Assembly: GCA_002104535.1 (NCBI GenBank)
Contig: NBOG01000001.1
Span: forward strand, 1-62,848
Source of the DNA: Cognaticolwellia sediminilitoris
Lineage (GTDB): Bacteria; Pseudomonadota; Gammaproteobacteria; Enterobacterales; Alteromonadaceae
Direction: 5' to 3'
DNA: 62,848 bases
Positions 1-8,664 of the stretch are shown piece after piece. How positions within the stretch are numbered: position 1 is the first letter of the stretch; the number at the start of each line of letters is the position of its first letter. The notes beneath the pieces were generated by a model that did not search any database, was not told the DNA's origin, and worked only from the letters and a program-made list of their open reading frames with translations. A program made the position numbers and the translations under genes.

Positions 1-60
1 TTGCATGTGTTAAGCCTGCCGCCAGCGTTCAATCTGAGCCATGATCAAACTCTTCAATTA
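1..60 (-). rRNA. rrs: 16S ribosomal RNA, 5' end only
   Basis: The reverse complement carries the universal 16S start, including AGAGTTTGATCATGGCTCAG followed by the usual ATTGAACGCTGGCGGCAGGC. Only about the first 60 bases of the gene are in the window; the rest lies beyond the left edge. The exact mature 5' base is set by analogy with E. coli and may be off by one or two bases. The gene is read leftwards from the promoters at 422-449 and 592-619. Confidence 0.97.
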
Positions 61-316
61 AAAATCGTTTGTGATGCTCACCTTAGTAAACTAAGAAAAG
101 ACATCTGCTCAATGAATTCTGTCGTGTTACTTTCTATCGTTCCCTAATAAAAGAGTAAGAAGAAAGTAACTACATAAAACGTATATTTAAATCCGAAGAC
201 CTAAATGATACTTATTTTTTGTGTGACATCATATTAAGCTGTTTTTTTTGTTACCCGAAGGTAACTATGTAAAATCAACGTTAATGTGAGTGTCCACACA
301 AATTGCATGATAACTA

Positions 317-330
317 ATTGTTAAAGAACG
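317..330 (-). promoter_or_regulatory. rRNA leader boxA antitermination site
   Basis: On the minus strand this reads CGTTCTTTAACAAT, a close match to the boxA element of gammaproteobacterial rRNA leaders, bound by NusB/NusE to let RNA polymerase pass terminators in untranslated RNA. It lies between the rRNA promoters and the 16S start, where boxA is expected. Confidence 0.75.
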
Positions 331-421
331 TATCATCAAAGATGATGCCGATACAGAATCTCATTCGTTCTATACCGTAAAGTAATTCGTTGCTGCAGGC
401 CTTGCCTGAAGCGAGATGCGC

Positions 422-449
422 ATTCTACGCAACTCAGTTTTAATGTCAA
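422..449 (-). promoter_or_regulatory. rRNA operon promoter, proximal
   Basis: On the minus strand a perfect TTGACA -35 (444-449) is followed after 16 bases by TAGAAT (422-427) and a GCGC-rich discriminator. The bases upstream of the -35 are A/T tracts that look like an UP element. The 16-base spacing and GC discriminator are classic for rRNA promoters under stringent and growth-rate control. Confidence 0.85.
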
Positions 450-591
450 CGCTTTTTTGAAACTTTTTAAACTTTCTTTTCAGAAGATTTAAAACTTAAC
501 TTTGAAACGTTAAGTTAACCAAATCAGCCTAAACTGAATGAGATAACTTATTAAAACCGCCTCTTCGACTTGTCCCGAAGAAGTGGAGCGC

Positions 592-619
592 ATTTTAGAG
601 ATTTATCGCCCCGCGTCAA
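592..619 (-). promoter_or_regulatory. rRNA operon promoter, distal
   Basis: On the minus strand TTGACG (614-619), a 16-base spacer and TAAAAT (592-597) are followed by the same GCGC discriminator as in the proximal promoter. It is placed 170 bases further from the 16S gene, giving a tandem pair like P1/P2 of E. coli rrn operons. Confidence 0.75.
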
Positions 620-904
620 CCGCTAAATGCAATTAAATTGCCTTAATGTGTTTGTTTGCTTTTTAAATAAGCAATATGAGTAAATAGACAGCTTAATCAA
701 TAACAATAAACTAAAAACAAGGTGAAATAGTGCGTTATTGAGGACTTAAGTTTAGCTATCTAAGTTTGTTCTCACCGTTTATACGTTAATTTTAGATTTA
801 TAAGTAATGAAACTACAAAAACTCATGGGTATCTAGCTTGTATACAAAATTCAAACTATTAGTATCAGTAACACCTATCGGCACTCGGAAAATAACCAAC
901 AAAA
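620..904. other. Intergenic stretch, nothing recognised
   Basis: AT-rich sequence between the distal rRNA promoter and the tRNA-Ser terminator. I see no convincing reading frame with a ribosome binding site, no RNA gene and no strong inverted repeat. It may hold upstream activator sites for the rRNA promoters, but no Fis-like site stands out by eye. Confidence 0.5.
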
Positions 905-905
905 A

Positions 906-927
906 AGCCGCTAGTTAACTAGCGGCT
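906..927 (-). terminator. Rho-independent terminator after tRNA-Ser
   Basis: A 22-base perfect palindrome, AGCCGCTAGTT and its complement, is followed on the minus strand by a run of Ts. It lies about 30 bases past the tRNA-Ser 3' end, so it most likely ends that transcript. Confidence 0.8.
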
Positions 928-958
928 ATTTAACACAACATGACTATTGAGTATTGTA

Positions 959-1046
959 TGGCGGTGAGGGAGGGATTCGAACCCTCGAAGGCTTGCGCCT
1001 TACACACTTTCCAGGCGTGCTCCTTCGGCCACTCGGACACCTCACC
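959..1046 (-). tRNA. tRNA-Ser (anticodon GGA)
   Basis: The minus strand folds as an 88-base class II tRNA. The acceptor stem GGTGAGG pairs with CCTCACC, the anticodon arm carries CTGGAAA with anticodon GGA (reads UCC/UCU), and there is a long variable arm and a T loop GGTTCGAATCC. CCA is encoded in the gene. It is followed by its own terminator at 906-927. A fragment of its 5' end is repeated at 1181-1208. Confidence 0.95.
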
Positions 1047-1052
1047 ATAAAA

Positions 1053-1094
1053 CATAGAACATAGAACATAGAACATAGAACATAGAACATAGAA
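1053..1094. repeat. Tandem repeat, six 7-bp units
   Basis: Six perfect copies of CATAGAA lie head to tail, directly upstream of the tRNA-Ser gene (between it and its likely promoter region). The uniform copies suggest recent slippage expansion. Confidence 0.9.
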
Positions 1095-1180
1095 CAAAAA
1101 AACATTGATAAGTTTACGTGCTATCAACACTGTCTGGAAATTTAGCCGATGAGCACGCTAGGCGTGTCAACTCAACTTGC

Positions 1181-1208
1181 CGGCCACTCGGACACCTCAC
1201 CATAAAAC
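1181..1208 (-). pseudogene. Truncated tRNA-Ser 5' fragment
   Basis: Twenty-eight bases are identical to 1026-1053, which cover the first 21 bases of tRNA-Ser(GGA) and the seven bases upstream. After the D-arm start the copy loses all similarity (no anticodon arm, no T arm), so it cannot make a tRNA. It looks like the remnant of a tandem tRNA-Ser duplication. Confidence 0.75.
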
Positions 1209-1215
1209 TGATCAC

Positions 1216-1280
1216 TACAAAGCTATAAGTACAAAGCTATAAGTACAAAGCTATAAGTACAAAGCTATAAGTACAAAGCT
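1216..1280. repeat. Tandem repeat, 4.6 units of 14 bp
   Basis: Units of TACAAAGCTATAAG are repeated four times perfectly, followed by a partial fifth. The array sits right beside the tRNA-Ser fragment, mirroring the placement of the 7-bp array next to the intact tRNA-Ser. Confidence 0.9.
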
Positions 1281-1371
1281 GCGCTATGTTAGGAAAATAA
1301 TCTTCTTAACGCAACTTAATTCCAATAAAGACCTAGTGGTTGCTTATTTAACAAGCAACGCAATACAAACT

Positions 1372-2418
1372 TTACTTATTCTGCTTATGTTCAGCATTAA
1401 AACTTAACATACGATCGAGTGATTTAAGAGCGCCTGTACGAAGTGTCATATCCACAAATACTTCACGGCCCGCAGGATTTAATAAAGCTTGCTCTATTTC
1501 TTTTAAACCATTCATCGCCATCCACGGACAATGTGCGCAACTTCGACATGTTGCACCTTCACCTGCAGTTGGAGCTTCAAAGAATTCTTTATCTGGGCAT
1601 AGCTGCTGCATTTTGTAGAATATGCCTCTGTCTGTTGCGACAATAAATTTTTTGTTCGGCAAATCTTGTGCTGCTTTTATAAGTTGGCTTGTTGAGCCTA
1701 CTGCATCGGCTAAATCAATAATCTCAGCCGGTGACTCTGGGTGCACTAGAATGGCAGCATCAGGATGAAGCGCTTTCATATCTTGTAAGGCTTTTGTTTT
1801 GAATTCATCATGAACAATACAAGCCCCTTGCCACATGATCATGTCAGCACCAGTTTGCTTTTCTATATATGCACCTAAGTGTCGGTCTGGTCCCCAAATG
1901 ATTTTCTCGCCAAGATCATCTAGGTGCTCGACAATTTCTAGTGCGCAAGACGAAGTAACTATCCAGTCAGCTCTTGCTTTTACAGCTGTTGAAGTATTCG
2001 CATAAACCACAACCGTTCTATCAGGGTGTTGATCACAGAAAGCGTTGAACTCTTCGATTGGACAGCCTAAGTCTAGTGAACAAGTCGCCTCCAAAGTTGG
2101 CATTAAGACTGTTTTTTCTGGGGTGAGCACTTTAGCAGTTTCCCCCATAAAGCGTACACCAGCAACAATTAGGGTATCTGCTGGGTGATTATTACCGAAT
2201 CTAGCCATTTCTAGTGAGTCAGCTACACAACCACCTGTTTCTTCAGCTAAGGCTTGTATCTCTGGATCGGTATAATAATGTGCAACAAGAACAGCATTCT
2301 TTTCTTTTAACAGTGATTTAATACGTGTTTTATATTCTTCACGCTCTACATCGTTTAATGGCGTAGCTTTTTGAGGAAATTGAAAATCAAAATCAACGGC
2401 TAAATTTGCTTGGGTCAT
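1372..2418 (-). CDS. nadA: Quinolinate synthase NadA
   Basis: Condenses iminoaspartate with dihydroxyacetone phosphate to quinolinate, the committed step of de novo NAD synthesis, using a [4Fe-4S] cluster in the cytosol. The protein has 348 residues, one more than E. coli NadA. The three cluster cysteines expected in the family are at C113 (in CSLDLGC), C200 (in ACIVHDEF) and C297 (in CAHCPWM), matching E. coli numbering. The start at 2418 lies behind a GAGAATAC ribosome binding site. The order cpoB, tRNA-Lys, nadA is the same as in E. coli. No riboswitch or NadR-like site was identified upstream. Confidence 0.97.
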   Translation of the reverse strand: MTQANLAVDFDFQFPQKATPLNDVEREEYKTRIKSLLKEKNAVLVAHYYTDPEIQALAEETGGCVADSLEMARFGNNHPADTLIVAGVRFMGETAKVLTPEKTVLMPTLEATCSLDLGCPIEEFNAFCDQHPDRTVVVYANTSTAVKARADWIVTSSCALEIVEHLDDLGEKIIWGPDRHLGAYIEKQTGADMIMWQGACIVHDEFKTKALQDMKALHPDAAILVHPESPAEIIDLADAVGSTSQLIKAAQDLPNKKFIVATDRGIFYKMQQLCPDKEFFEAPTAGEGATCRSCAHCPWMAMNGLKEIEQALLNPAGREVFVDMTLRTGALKSLDRMLSFNAEHKQNK

Positions 2419-2572
2419 ATGTATTCTCGATAAGTGCCTTAAAATCGCGGGAATTATAAGGTATAGAAGAATAAAAGTGTACTACGAATATAACAGTTAA
2501 AGTGTTTAAAGCAAAAACGAGTTTAGACTTATTGACGTTGTACTTTTGGGGAGTGTAGGAAGTAAGTAAAAG

Positions 2573-2648
2573 TGGTCGGTCGTGAAGGATTTGAACCTTC
2601 GACAAATTGGTTAAAAGCCAACTGCTCTACCAACTGAGCTAACGACCG
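2573..2648 (-). tRNA. tRNA-Lys (anticodon TTT), copy 3 of 3
   Basis: A 76-base tRNA on the minus strand. The acceptor stem CGGTCGT pairs with ACGACCG, the D loop is AGCTCAGTTGGTAGAGC, the anticodon loop CTTTTAA holds TTT, the T arm is normal and CCA is encoded. It is identical in sequence to the copies at 2725 and 2846 and lies furthest downstream in the array. Reads AAA and AAG. Confidence 0.96.
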
Positions 2649-2724
2649 ATAAACTACTTTTAATTTTAGATGTAACTATGAAATGTTGAATGACAACCAT
2701 TTTACTTTTAATATTAAGTAAAAG

Positions 2725-2800
2725 TGGTCGGTCGTGAAGGATTTGAACCTTCGACAAATTGGTTAAAAGCCAACTGCTCTACCAACTGAGCTAACGACCG
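2725..2800 (-). tRNA. tRNA-Lys (anticodon TTT), copy 2 of 3
   Basis: Identical over 76 bases to the tRNA-Lys genes on either side, with a complete cloverleaf, anticodon TTT and encoded CCA. The spacer to the next copy downstream is 76 bases, and a short AAGTAAAAG sequence follows the 3' end of both this copy and copy 3, so the duplication unit extended beyond the tRNA. Confidence 0.96.
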
Positions 2801-2845
2801 TCATATATTCCAAAACAAATGCCAACCACTTTCATTGGTAAAAAG

Positions 2846-2921
2846 TGGTCGGTCGTGAAGGATTTGAACCTTCGACAAATTGGTTAAAAGCCAACTGCTC
2901 TACCAACTGAGCTAACGACCG
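2846..2921 (-). tRNA. tRNA-Lys (anticodon TTT), copy 1 of 3
   Basis: First of three identical tRNA-Lys genes in transcription order, just downstream of cpoB. It has a complete cloverleaf, anticodon TTT and encoded CCA. E. coli also has a lysine tRNA cluster between ybgF and nadA, so the position is ancestral. Confidence 0.96.
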
Positions 2922-3068
2922 ACATTTGTTCTGCGTTGAACTACTCGTCCAACGCGGGGCATATAATACTCATAAAAATTTTAAGTGCAACCATATTCTT
3001 CTGCTTTTTTGCACTTTATTGTTCGTTCGCGCAAAAAGGAAGCAATACGGACAACTTATCAGCAATAA

Positions 3069-3857
3069 TTATGGTTTTAAACTTTGTAATCTTGGTTGTG
3101 CTAGTTTAGCCGCACTTGAATTCGGGTATTCAGCGATTAACTTGTTATATATTGAAATTGCTTTAGCAGGGTTATTTTCTTTTTGTTCAACCATAGCAAG
3201 TTTTAACATTGCATCGCTACGTTTACTAGAATCAGGGTAACCGCTTACAACTTTCTCAAATTCTTGCCGAGCTTTAGTTAACTCACTTTTGTTAAATAAA
3301 AGCTGGCCTAACCAATAATGAGCATTCGCTGCATAACTTGAATTGGGATACTTTTCATTAAACGCTTCAAACTCTGGAATCGCTTCATCATAGAGTTTAT
3401 CTTTAAGTACCATATTTACAGCACGGTCATAAGCTTCATTTTCAGTTAAATTATCACTGTAATTTACTTGGCCCGCATTACCAGAGGGAGCAACAATACC
3501 TGCAGGCACTTGATTTGCAGGTTTTAGCGCTTCAGATACTCTTCGGTCAAGCTCTTGGTACAACTCTCGTTGACGGTCGAGTACTTGGCTCAATTGGTAC
3601 GTGTGTAGCTCTGTAATACCACGGAGTTCATTAACTTCATTTTGCAGCTCATCAAGCTGTCGCTGAACATTCACTTGGGCACGATTACGTGCGTCGAGTT
3701 TACGCTCTAAACTTATAAGCTGCTCACTTAAACTTGAAGTACCAGCTTTACTTGCTGAACCAGCGCTTACTTCAATAACTGGGGCAGGTTCTGCTGCTAC
3801 TGCCAAATTGGCAGCAACAGCAAAAGACATCCCGAATAGAATACTATTGGGTTTCAT
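3069..3857 (-). CDS. cpoB: Cell division coordinator CpoB (YbgF)
   Basis: Periplasmic protein of the Tol-Pal system that coordinates outer-membrane constriction with septal peptidoglycan synthesis. 262 residues. A signal peptide ends near residue 22 (AVAA-EP). A coiled-coil region at about 45-105 (Q/L/E heptads) corresponds to the trimerisation part, and three TPR units fill about 135-262, with NAHYWLGQLLFNKSELTKA as a typical helix pair. It starts 12 bases after the end of pal, as last gene of the tol-pal operon. Family length and domain order are normal. Confidence 0.95.
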   Translation of the reverse strand: MKPNSILFGMSFAVAANLAVAAEPAPVIEVSAGSASKAGTSSLSEQLISLERKLDARNRAQVNVQRQLDELQNEVNELRGITELHTYQLSQVLDRQRELYQELDRRVSEALKPANQVPAGIVAPSGNAGQVNYSDNLTENEAYDRAVNMVLKDKLYDEAIPEFEAFNEKYPNSSYAANAHYWLGQLLFNKSELTKARQEFEKVVSGYPDSSKRSDAMLKLAMVEQKENNPAKAISIYNKLIAEYPNSSAAKLAQPRLQSLKP

Positions 3858-3869
3858 TGCAATACCCGA

Positions 3870-4424
3870 TTAGTAAACTAATACGGCACGACGGTTTTTA
3901 GCAAACGCGCCTTCACTGCGATCTTTAATCATTGGTTTTTCTTCACCGTAGCTAACAGTGCTTAACTGTGAAGCTGAAACACCCATGTTCTCTAAGTAAG
4001 TTTCAATTGATTTTGCACGACGCTCGCCTAAAGCGATGTTGTACTCAGGCGTACCACGTTCGTCAGCATGTCCTTCAATTAAAACATTTACGTTTGAGTT
4101 TTCGTTAAGAAATTTTGCATGAGCTTCAAGTACTGCTGCAAACTCACCGCTTACTGTTGACTTATCAAAGTCAAAATAAACGATGTGCTCAGAACGTAGT
4201 TTATCCATTTCTTGTTTCTTTTTAGCTTCGATTGCGTTAGCACGTTGCATTGCTTCCACTTTCACACGTTCAGCTTCATCACGTGCTTTTTGTTCAGCCA
4301 TTACAGCTTCATTTTTTTGCATCGCACTAGCATCTTCGCTAGCTGAATCTGATGAACTACAAGCTGATAAAGCCATGATTGGTAAAGCAACCGCTAAGGC
4401 TTTTACTGTTTTATTCAAGCGCAT
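3870..4424 (-). CDS. pal: Peptidoglycan-associated lipoprotein Pal
   Basis: Outer-membrane lipoprotein that binds peptidoglycan through its OmpA-like domain and TolB/TolA during division. The lipobox LSAC is at about residues 19-22 of the chosen start, giving a lipidated cysteine. A charged helical linker (about 35-65) is followed by the OmpA domain, with IVYFDFDKSTV and the binding signature EGHADERGTPEYN...GERRA. The start at 4424 is preferred over an ATG nine bases upstream because that ATG overlaps the AAGGAT ribosome binding site that serves 4424. Lies between tolB and cpoB. Confidence 0.96.
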   Translation of the reverse strand: MRLNKTVKALAVALPIMALSACSSSDSASEDASAMQKNEAVMAEQKARDEAERVKVEAMQRANAIEAKKKQEMDKLRSEHIVYFDFDKSTVSGEFAAVLEAHAKFLNENSNVNVLIEGHADERGTPEYNIALGERRAKSIETYLENMGVSASQLSTVSYGEEKPMIKDRSEGAFAKNRRAVLVY

Positions 4425-4467
4425 TTTATGCATCCTTATTATCTACAAATTAAATTACTAATAATTA

Positions 4468-5814
4468 TTATAAAAACGGTGACCATGAAGGAGACTTCAC
4501 TTCACCATTCAGTGCAGGCAACCTTGCCTTAAATCTTCCATCGACAGACACTAAACTTAATACCTGTCGGTTATTGTGTAACGTACTATAAATTATCATA
4601 CCACCATTAGGTGATATGCTTGGAGACTCATCTAAGCGTGTTGAAGTCAACACTTGAAAAATTCCAGAGTCAAATTCTTGTTTTGCTAAATGGTACTTGC
4701 CCTGTGTACGATTTACCATCACTAATTGTCGTCCATCAGGCGTTAACGAGCCGCCTAAGTTCATTTCACCATCAAAGGTAAGTCTTCTGACTTTACCATC
4801 AACTAAATTTACGCGATAAAGCTGTGCTTTTCCACCTCGTTCTGAACTAAATATCAAAGAGTTACCGTCAGGTGTCCAACTTGGTTCAGTATCAATTGCG
4901 CGATGGCGTGTTACCCGGCGCAATTTTTTCGTTGCAACAGTCATAACATAAAGCTCTGGATTGCCATCTTTGGACAGCACCATAGCTAATTTTTTACCAT
5001 CAGGAGACCACTTAGGCGCACTATTAATGCCCTCAAATGAACTGATTAAATTACGCTGACCTGAATAAATATCAATAACATGTATTTGTGCTTGACGGTT
5101 TTCAAATGTGACATAAGCTAATTGATTTCCATTCGGGTGCCAAGCTGGTGACATTAATGGCTCTCTCGAGCTCAGTAGAACATGTTCATTAAAACCATCG
5201 TAATCAGCAATCACTAATTGATAAGGATGTTCGCCTTCATCGCGAACAATAACATAAGCAATCTTCGTTAAAAATGCGCCACGGGTGCCAGTCAATTTTT
5301 CGTAAACAGCATCACTAATACTGTGTGCATAACGGCGAAATTGCTCAGCGCCAATTTCTACCGTACTTTCATCTAAAATATGATCTGATGTGCGAACTAA
5401 CTCACCATTACTTAACATTTGAGTTTCACCGCCTGTGACTTGACCGCGAATAACATCAACAAGTTGATATTTAACTTCGTATCTACCGATTGTTGATTCA
5501 CTGACTTCACCAATAACAATTGCTTCCACACCTTCAGCTGCCCATGCGCTGTAATCAATTTCACTATCATCACTCGGAGACTGAGGGTAACGTGTTTGAC
5601 TGATCGGATTAAATTTACCGCTACGTAGCAAGTCATCACTAATAACTTTAGACAAGCCTACTGGCATTATGCCGGTGCCTGTCCATTTAAAAGGCACTAC
5701 GGCGATTGGGCGTGCACTATCAATGCCTTCTGTAATAACAATCTCTAAAGTTGCTAATGCCTGCTTTGAAAGCAAAGCCGAAAATAAGAGTAAAAATAAC
5801 GTTATTTTTTTCAT
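4468..5814 (-). CDS. tolB: Tol-Pal system translocation protein TolB
   Basis: Periplasmic beta-propeller protein that binds Pal and TolA. 448 residues. A signal peptide covers residues 1-21 (ends ALA-TLE). The N-terminal alpha/beta domain (about 25-160) is followed by a six-bladed propeller made of TolB/WD40-like repeats with recurring SPDG/TPDG/SPNG motifs, such as [14 protein letters not shown] and [14 protein letters not shown]. Length is near the usual 430. It lies 33 bases after tolA and 34 before pal, inside the same operon. Confidence 0.97.
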   Translation of the reverse strand: MKKITLFLLLFSALLSKQALATLEIVITEGIDSARPIAVVPFKWTGTGIMPVGLSKVISDDLLRSGKFNPISQTRYPQSPSDDSEIDYSAWAAEGVEAIVIGEVSESTIGRYEVKYQLVDVIRGQVTGGETQMLSNGELVRTSDHILDESTVEIGAEQFRRYAHSISDAVYEKLTGTRGAFLTKIAYVIVRDEGEHPYQLVIADYDGFNEHVLLSSREPLMSPAWHPNGNQLAYVTFENRQAQIHVIDIYSGQRNLISSFEGINSAPKWSPDGKKLAMVLSKDGNPELYVMTVATKKLRRVTRHRAIDTEPSWTPDGNSLIFSSERGGKAQLYRVNLVDGKVRRLTFDGEMNLGGSLTPDGRQLVMVNRTQGKYHLAKQEFDSGIFQVLTSTRLDESPSISPNGGMIIYSTLHNNRQVLSLVSVDGRFKARLPALNGEVKSPSWSPFL

Positions 5815-5847
5815 AAAACTGTCTATTTTCCTAATTTACACAAAAAC

Positions 5848-6762
5848 TTAATTAAATTTATCTGGTGCTACCGTTAAGCTGATCGTTCTCATTTCACGAA
5901 ATACTTCAGGGTCTTTAGAAACAGGTAAAGTCCCAGCTTTATAAACCGCAGTTTTTGCTGCCTCGCAAACGATCCTGTCACCATTTCCCGTGACAACATT
6001 AGTAACAAAACCTGATGGTGCAAGACTTATGGTTAATTTACAAGACTTACCTTCCATAGTACTGCGATCTGTAATCAAATTACGCTTAATGGTTTGAGAT
6101 ATTAAAGCTTGAAAACGCCCTATTTCAGTCATCACTTGTTGACGACGTGCTTGTTGACGATTAGCCATTTCTTCTGCCATTTGCTCAGCCATTTGCTGCT
6201 CTAACAACTTCTGTTGTGCTTCACGTTCTTTAGCTTCCTGCGCTTTGCGCTTTTTATCCGCGGCTTGTTTTTTACGTAAATCTTCAGCTTTTTTAGCCGC
6301 AGCTTCTTCTTTTAACCTTTTAGTGCGAGCCTCAGCTGCCGCTTTATCGGCTTGTTGCTTTTCTAACTCTTTTTGCTTGCGTAATTTATCTGCCGCATTG
6401 GCCTTAGCTTTAGCTTTTTTAGCGGCAATATCTGCTGCTTTTTTCTCTTTTGCCTTTTTCTTACGTTGCAGCTCAAGTTCTTTAATGCGCTTGGCTTCAT
6501 TAATACGTTTAGCTTTTGCTGCCGCAATACTCTTTTCTAAGTCTTTTAGCTTTTGAGCTTCATCAGCCTTTTTCTGCTTAATTTTATTAATTTGAGCATC
6601 AACTTTACTTCTCTCAACAACCACTGCTTGAATGGGCTCCATCGGTGCAGCAGTTGGTGTCGGCTTCAGTGGCGAAGAAAAATCACCTAAAAGTAAAATA
6701 GCAGCCAAAACAATATGAATAGAAAAACTTAATAGTAAAGGCAAAGAATACTTAGCTGACAC
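5848..6762 (-). CDS. tolA: Cell envelope integrity protein TolA
   Basis: Inner-membrane protein that spans the periplasm and links TolQR energy to Pal/TolB. 304 residues. One N-terminal membrane helix at about 7-26. A long lysine/alanine/glutamate-rich helix runs from about 55 to 205 (domain II). The C-terminal domain III is at about 215-304 and ends ISLTVAPDKFN, with two cysteines (CKLTI and IVCEAA). The start codon is GTG and overlaps the tolR stop by one base (TAGTG), so the two are translationally coupled. Confidence 0.93.
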   Translation of the reverse strand: MSAKYSLPLLLSFSIHIVLAAILLLGDFSSPLKPTPTAAPMEPIQAVVVERSKVDAQINKIKQKKADEAQKLKDLEKSIAAAKAKRINEAKRIKELELQRKKKAKEKKAADIAAKKAKAKANAADKLRKQKELEKQQADKAAAEARTKRLKEEAAAKKAEDLRKKQAADKKRKAQEAKEREAQQKLLEQQMAEQMAEEMANRQQARRQQVMTEIGRFQALISQTIKRNLITDRSTMEGKSCKLTISLAPSGFVTNVVTGNGDRIVCEAAKTAVYKAGTLPVSKDPEVFREMRTISLTVAPDKFN

Positions 6763-7190
6763 TATTTACTCTCCGGAGTATCAGTCATCAAACCTACCGA
6801 AGGTACACCTGCTCTTTTCTGTAACAATACCATGAGTTGTATAACGGCGTCATAAGATACAGCGCCATCTCCATTAACTACTACAGGCGTATCTGGCGCT
6901 AGCTTCAAATGAGCCGCCACTAAAGTCGCTACTTCTTCGGCCGACATTGGCTCGTTCCTACTGTCGCCAACCGCTAAATAGTATTTTCCTTGTGCATCAA
7001 CTGAAGCCACTAATGGCGGTTTCATATCTTTGCTAAGTGGCTCCGCATCAGCTTGTGGTAAATCAACTTTAACGCCTTGGGTTATTAAAGGTGCTGTTAC
7101 CATAAAAATAATCAACAGCACCAACATAACATCGATATAGGGTACTACATTTATCTCAGCAACCTTACGTCGCCTAACTCGATTATACAT
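6762..7190 (-). CDS. tolR: Tol-Pal proton channel subunit TolR
   Basis: ExbD/TolR family protein that forms the proton-driven motor with TolQ. 142 residues. A short cytoplasmic N terminus (RVRRRKVAEINVVPYIDV) leads into a single membrane helix at about 18-38 that contains the conserved aspartate in PYIDVMLVLLIIFMV. The periplasmic domain follows, ending SVGLMTDTPES. It starts 14 bases after tolQ and overlaps tolA by one base. Confidence 0.97.
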   Translation of the reverse strand: MYNRVRRRKVAEINVVPYIDVMLVLLIIFMVTAPLITQGVKVDLPQADAEPLSKDMKPPLVASVDAQGKYYLAVGDSRNEPMSAEEVATLVAAHLKLAPDTPVVVNGDGAVSYDAVIQLMVLLQKRAGVPSVGLMTDTPESK

Positions 7191-7204
7191 AGTTAATATC
7201 TACC

Positions 7205-7888
7205 TTAGCCGTGCTGCTCTGTCGCAGTTTGTCGCTGTAAAATACTCGAAAACTCTTCCATAAAATTACCGTAGCTGTTTTCTAGTTTTTCAACATTGTG
7301 GCTAAAACGGTTAAATGCCATTACCGCAGGGATTGCTGCAAACAAGCCCATTGCTGTTGCTATTAAAGCTTCTGCAATACCAGGAGCGACCATAGCAAGC
7401 GTTGCTTGTTCAACGGCACCTAAAGCGATAAAAGAATTCATGATGCCCCAAACTGTACCGAATAAACCAATATAAGGACTGATAGATCCAACTGTGGCCA
7501 TAAAAGGTAAATGAGTTTCTAAACTGTCGACTTCTCTTGAAAGTGCAACACGCATTGCTCGATGAGTACCATCGACAATAACTTGTGGCGCATATGCATG
7601 CGACTTACGCAACCGAGCAAACTCTCGAAACCCTGAAACAAAAAGGTTTTCTATGCCATCTATATGTTCTTTAGCAGATACTTCACTATAAAGCTTACTT
7701 AAATCTGCACCACTCCAAAATTTGTCTTCGAAACTTTGCAGTTGCTCACGGGCAGCAATCAACACCTTCCTACGCTGAAAAATCATAGTCCAACAGGCGA
7801 TTGAAAAGCCCAATAATGTCAACATTACCAATTTAACTAATAAACTGGCTTGTAAAAATAAATCAAAAAATGAGAGTTCAGCTGACAC
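7205..7888 (-). CDS. tolQ: Tol-Pal proton channel subunit TolQ
   Basis: MotA/TolQ/ExbB family inner-membrane protein that makes the pentameric ring around TolR. 227 residues with three membrane helices at about 14-34, 130-155 and 165-190. The signature region [13 protein letters not shown] is near residue 138, followed by the glycine-rich third helix [21 protein letters not shown]. The start is GTG with AGGAG nine bases upstream, inside the end of ybgC. The 11-base overlap with ybgC points to coupled translation. Confidence 0.97.
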   Translation of the reverse strand: MSAELSFFDLFLQASLLVKLVMLTLLGFSIACWTMIFQRRKVLIAAREQLQSFEDKFWSGADLSKLYSEVSAKEHIDGIENLFVSGFREFARLRKSHAYAPQVIVDGTHRAMRVALSREVDSLETHLPFMATVGSISPYIGLFGTVWGIMNSFIALGAVEQATLAMVAPGIAEALIATAMGLFAAIPAVMAFNRFSHNVEKLENSYGNFMEEFSSILQRQTATEQHG

Positions 7889-8288
7889 GTTTTAATGCTC
7901 CTAAAATGCTTTTTGGGATAATACAAGGTTTAGCAATAGACAAATTAACACAGGCGACTTTAATTTCAGCCGTACAAAGGGTTAACTGATTTTGGTTAAC
8001 AAGTTGCTGAGAAAATACCACACTAGCAGATTTTAATCGGCTTATTGTTGTGGTAATAGTCAGCAAGTCATCGAGTTTTGCCGAAGCTTTGTTGTCCATA
8101 GCAACCTTTGTGACCACAAAGCCGATGTTTTGTTCTAAAAATTTTGACTGATTAATACCAAGCGCTCGTAACCATTCAGTACGGGCACGTTCAAAAAACT
8201 TTAAATAATTAGCATAATAAACGATACCACCAGCGTCGGTATCTTCATAGTAAACACGGATATCGTGTTGATAATTGTTTAATGTCAT
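7878..8288 (-). CDS. ybgC: Tol-Pal-associated acyl-CoA thioesterase YbgC
   Basis: Hot-dog fold thioesterase of the 4HBT family, linked to phospholipid handling near the Tol motor. 136 residues. The catalytic motif [24 protein letters not shown] (split here as YYEDTDAGG and [13 protein letters not shown]) is at about 13-36, with the aspartate of DTDAGG as key residue. First gene of the ybgC-tolQRAB-pal-cpoB operon, as in E. coli. No strong ribosome binding site is visible before ATG 8288, but the alignment to the family start is good. Confidence 0.94.
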   Translation of the reverse strand: MTLNNYQHDIRVYYEDTDAGGIVYYANYLKFFERARTEWLRALGINQSKFLEQNIGFVVTKVAMDNKASAKLDDLLTITTTISRLKSASVVFSQQLVNQNQLTLCTAEIKVACVNLSIAKPCIIPKSILGALKRVS

Positions 8289-8570
8289 TAAATTTATTTA
8301 CATTAACCTAGTATAAAATTTCTTGCTCATATCATAATAGATAAAGCTTACTACGGACAAGGCCTATGACACTTTCTTTATCGCAATTTCAACATTATTT
8401 TTAATAATAATTTAGTCTTTAAAATAACCTCAAAATTTTGTCACCATTTAGCGACAAAAATAAGCTAGATATAGAGATAAAGGTAAAAACACTTCGCATT
8501 AGTTTTTCTAATGATTAATATAAAAAATTTTCGGTTGATTAGATTTAATGTTCGCATTAAAATATCGTTG
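8289..8570. other. Intergenic region upstream of ybgC and the sRNA
   Basis: About 280 AT-rich bases with no convincing frame. It must contain the promoter of the ybgC-tol operon on the minus strand and the upstream part of the sRNA promoter region on the plus strand, but no single -35/-10 pair stands out for ybgC. Confidence 0.4.
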
Positions 8571-8573
8571 TTT

Positions 8574-8589
8574 TTTGAGCTAGCGCACA
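8574..8589 (+). promoter_or_regulatory. Candidate CRP-binding site
   Basis: TTTGAGCTAGCGCACA matches 12 of 16 positions of the CRP core consensus TGTGATCTAGATCACA, including most of both half-sites (TTTGA and GCACA). Its centre lies about 83 bases upstream of the start inferred for the sRNA at 8665, a distance at which CRP can activate. Read by eye only. Confidence 0.45.
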
Positions 8590-8652
8590 AATTTTGTTTT
8601 ACATGATTTATTTAGCCCATGAATGTTTTAAATAGGTGTAGTTACCTTTTGC

Positions 8653-8658
8653 TATGAT
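8653..8658 (+). promoter_or_regulatory. Extended -10 promoter element for the sRNA
   Basis: TATGAT is preceded by TGC, giving the extended -10 form TGnTATGAT. No good -35 is seen 17 bases upstream, as is usual for activator-dependent extended -10 promoters. The predicted start is near 8665. Confidence 0.5.
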
Positions 8659-8664
8659 TTATTT

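Noticed and set aside
930-1130. Frame on the minus strand with repeated FYVLCSM units
   Set aside because: It is read through the tRNA-Ser gene and the 7-bp tandem array; the repeat pattern in the protein is an artefact of the array.
1181-1208. Integration site (att) of a mobile element in tRNA-Ser
   Set aside because: The repeated part is the 5' end of the tRNA, and no integrase or cargo lies between the copies.
1053-1280. CRISPR-like array near the tRNA
   Set aside because: The units are 7 and 14 bases and lie head to tail with no spacers, and no cas genes are present.
2926-3240. 104-residue frame on the plus strand
   Set aside because: It is antisense to the TPR part of cpoB, which is a well-supported gene; no start signal.
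6245-6556. 103-residue frame rich in Ala, Leu and Phe
   Set aside because: Antisense to the lysine/alanine-rich helix of tolA; the hydrophobic make-up comes from that codon pattern.
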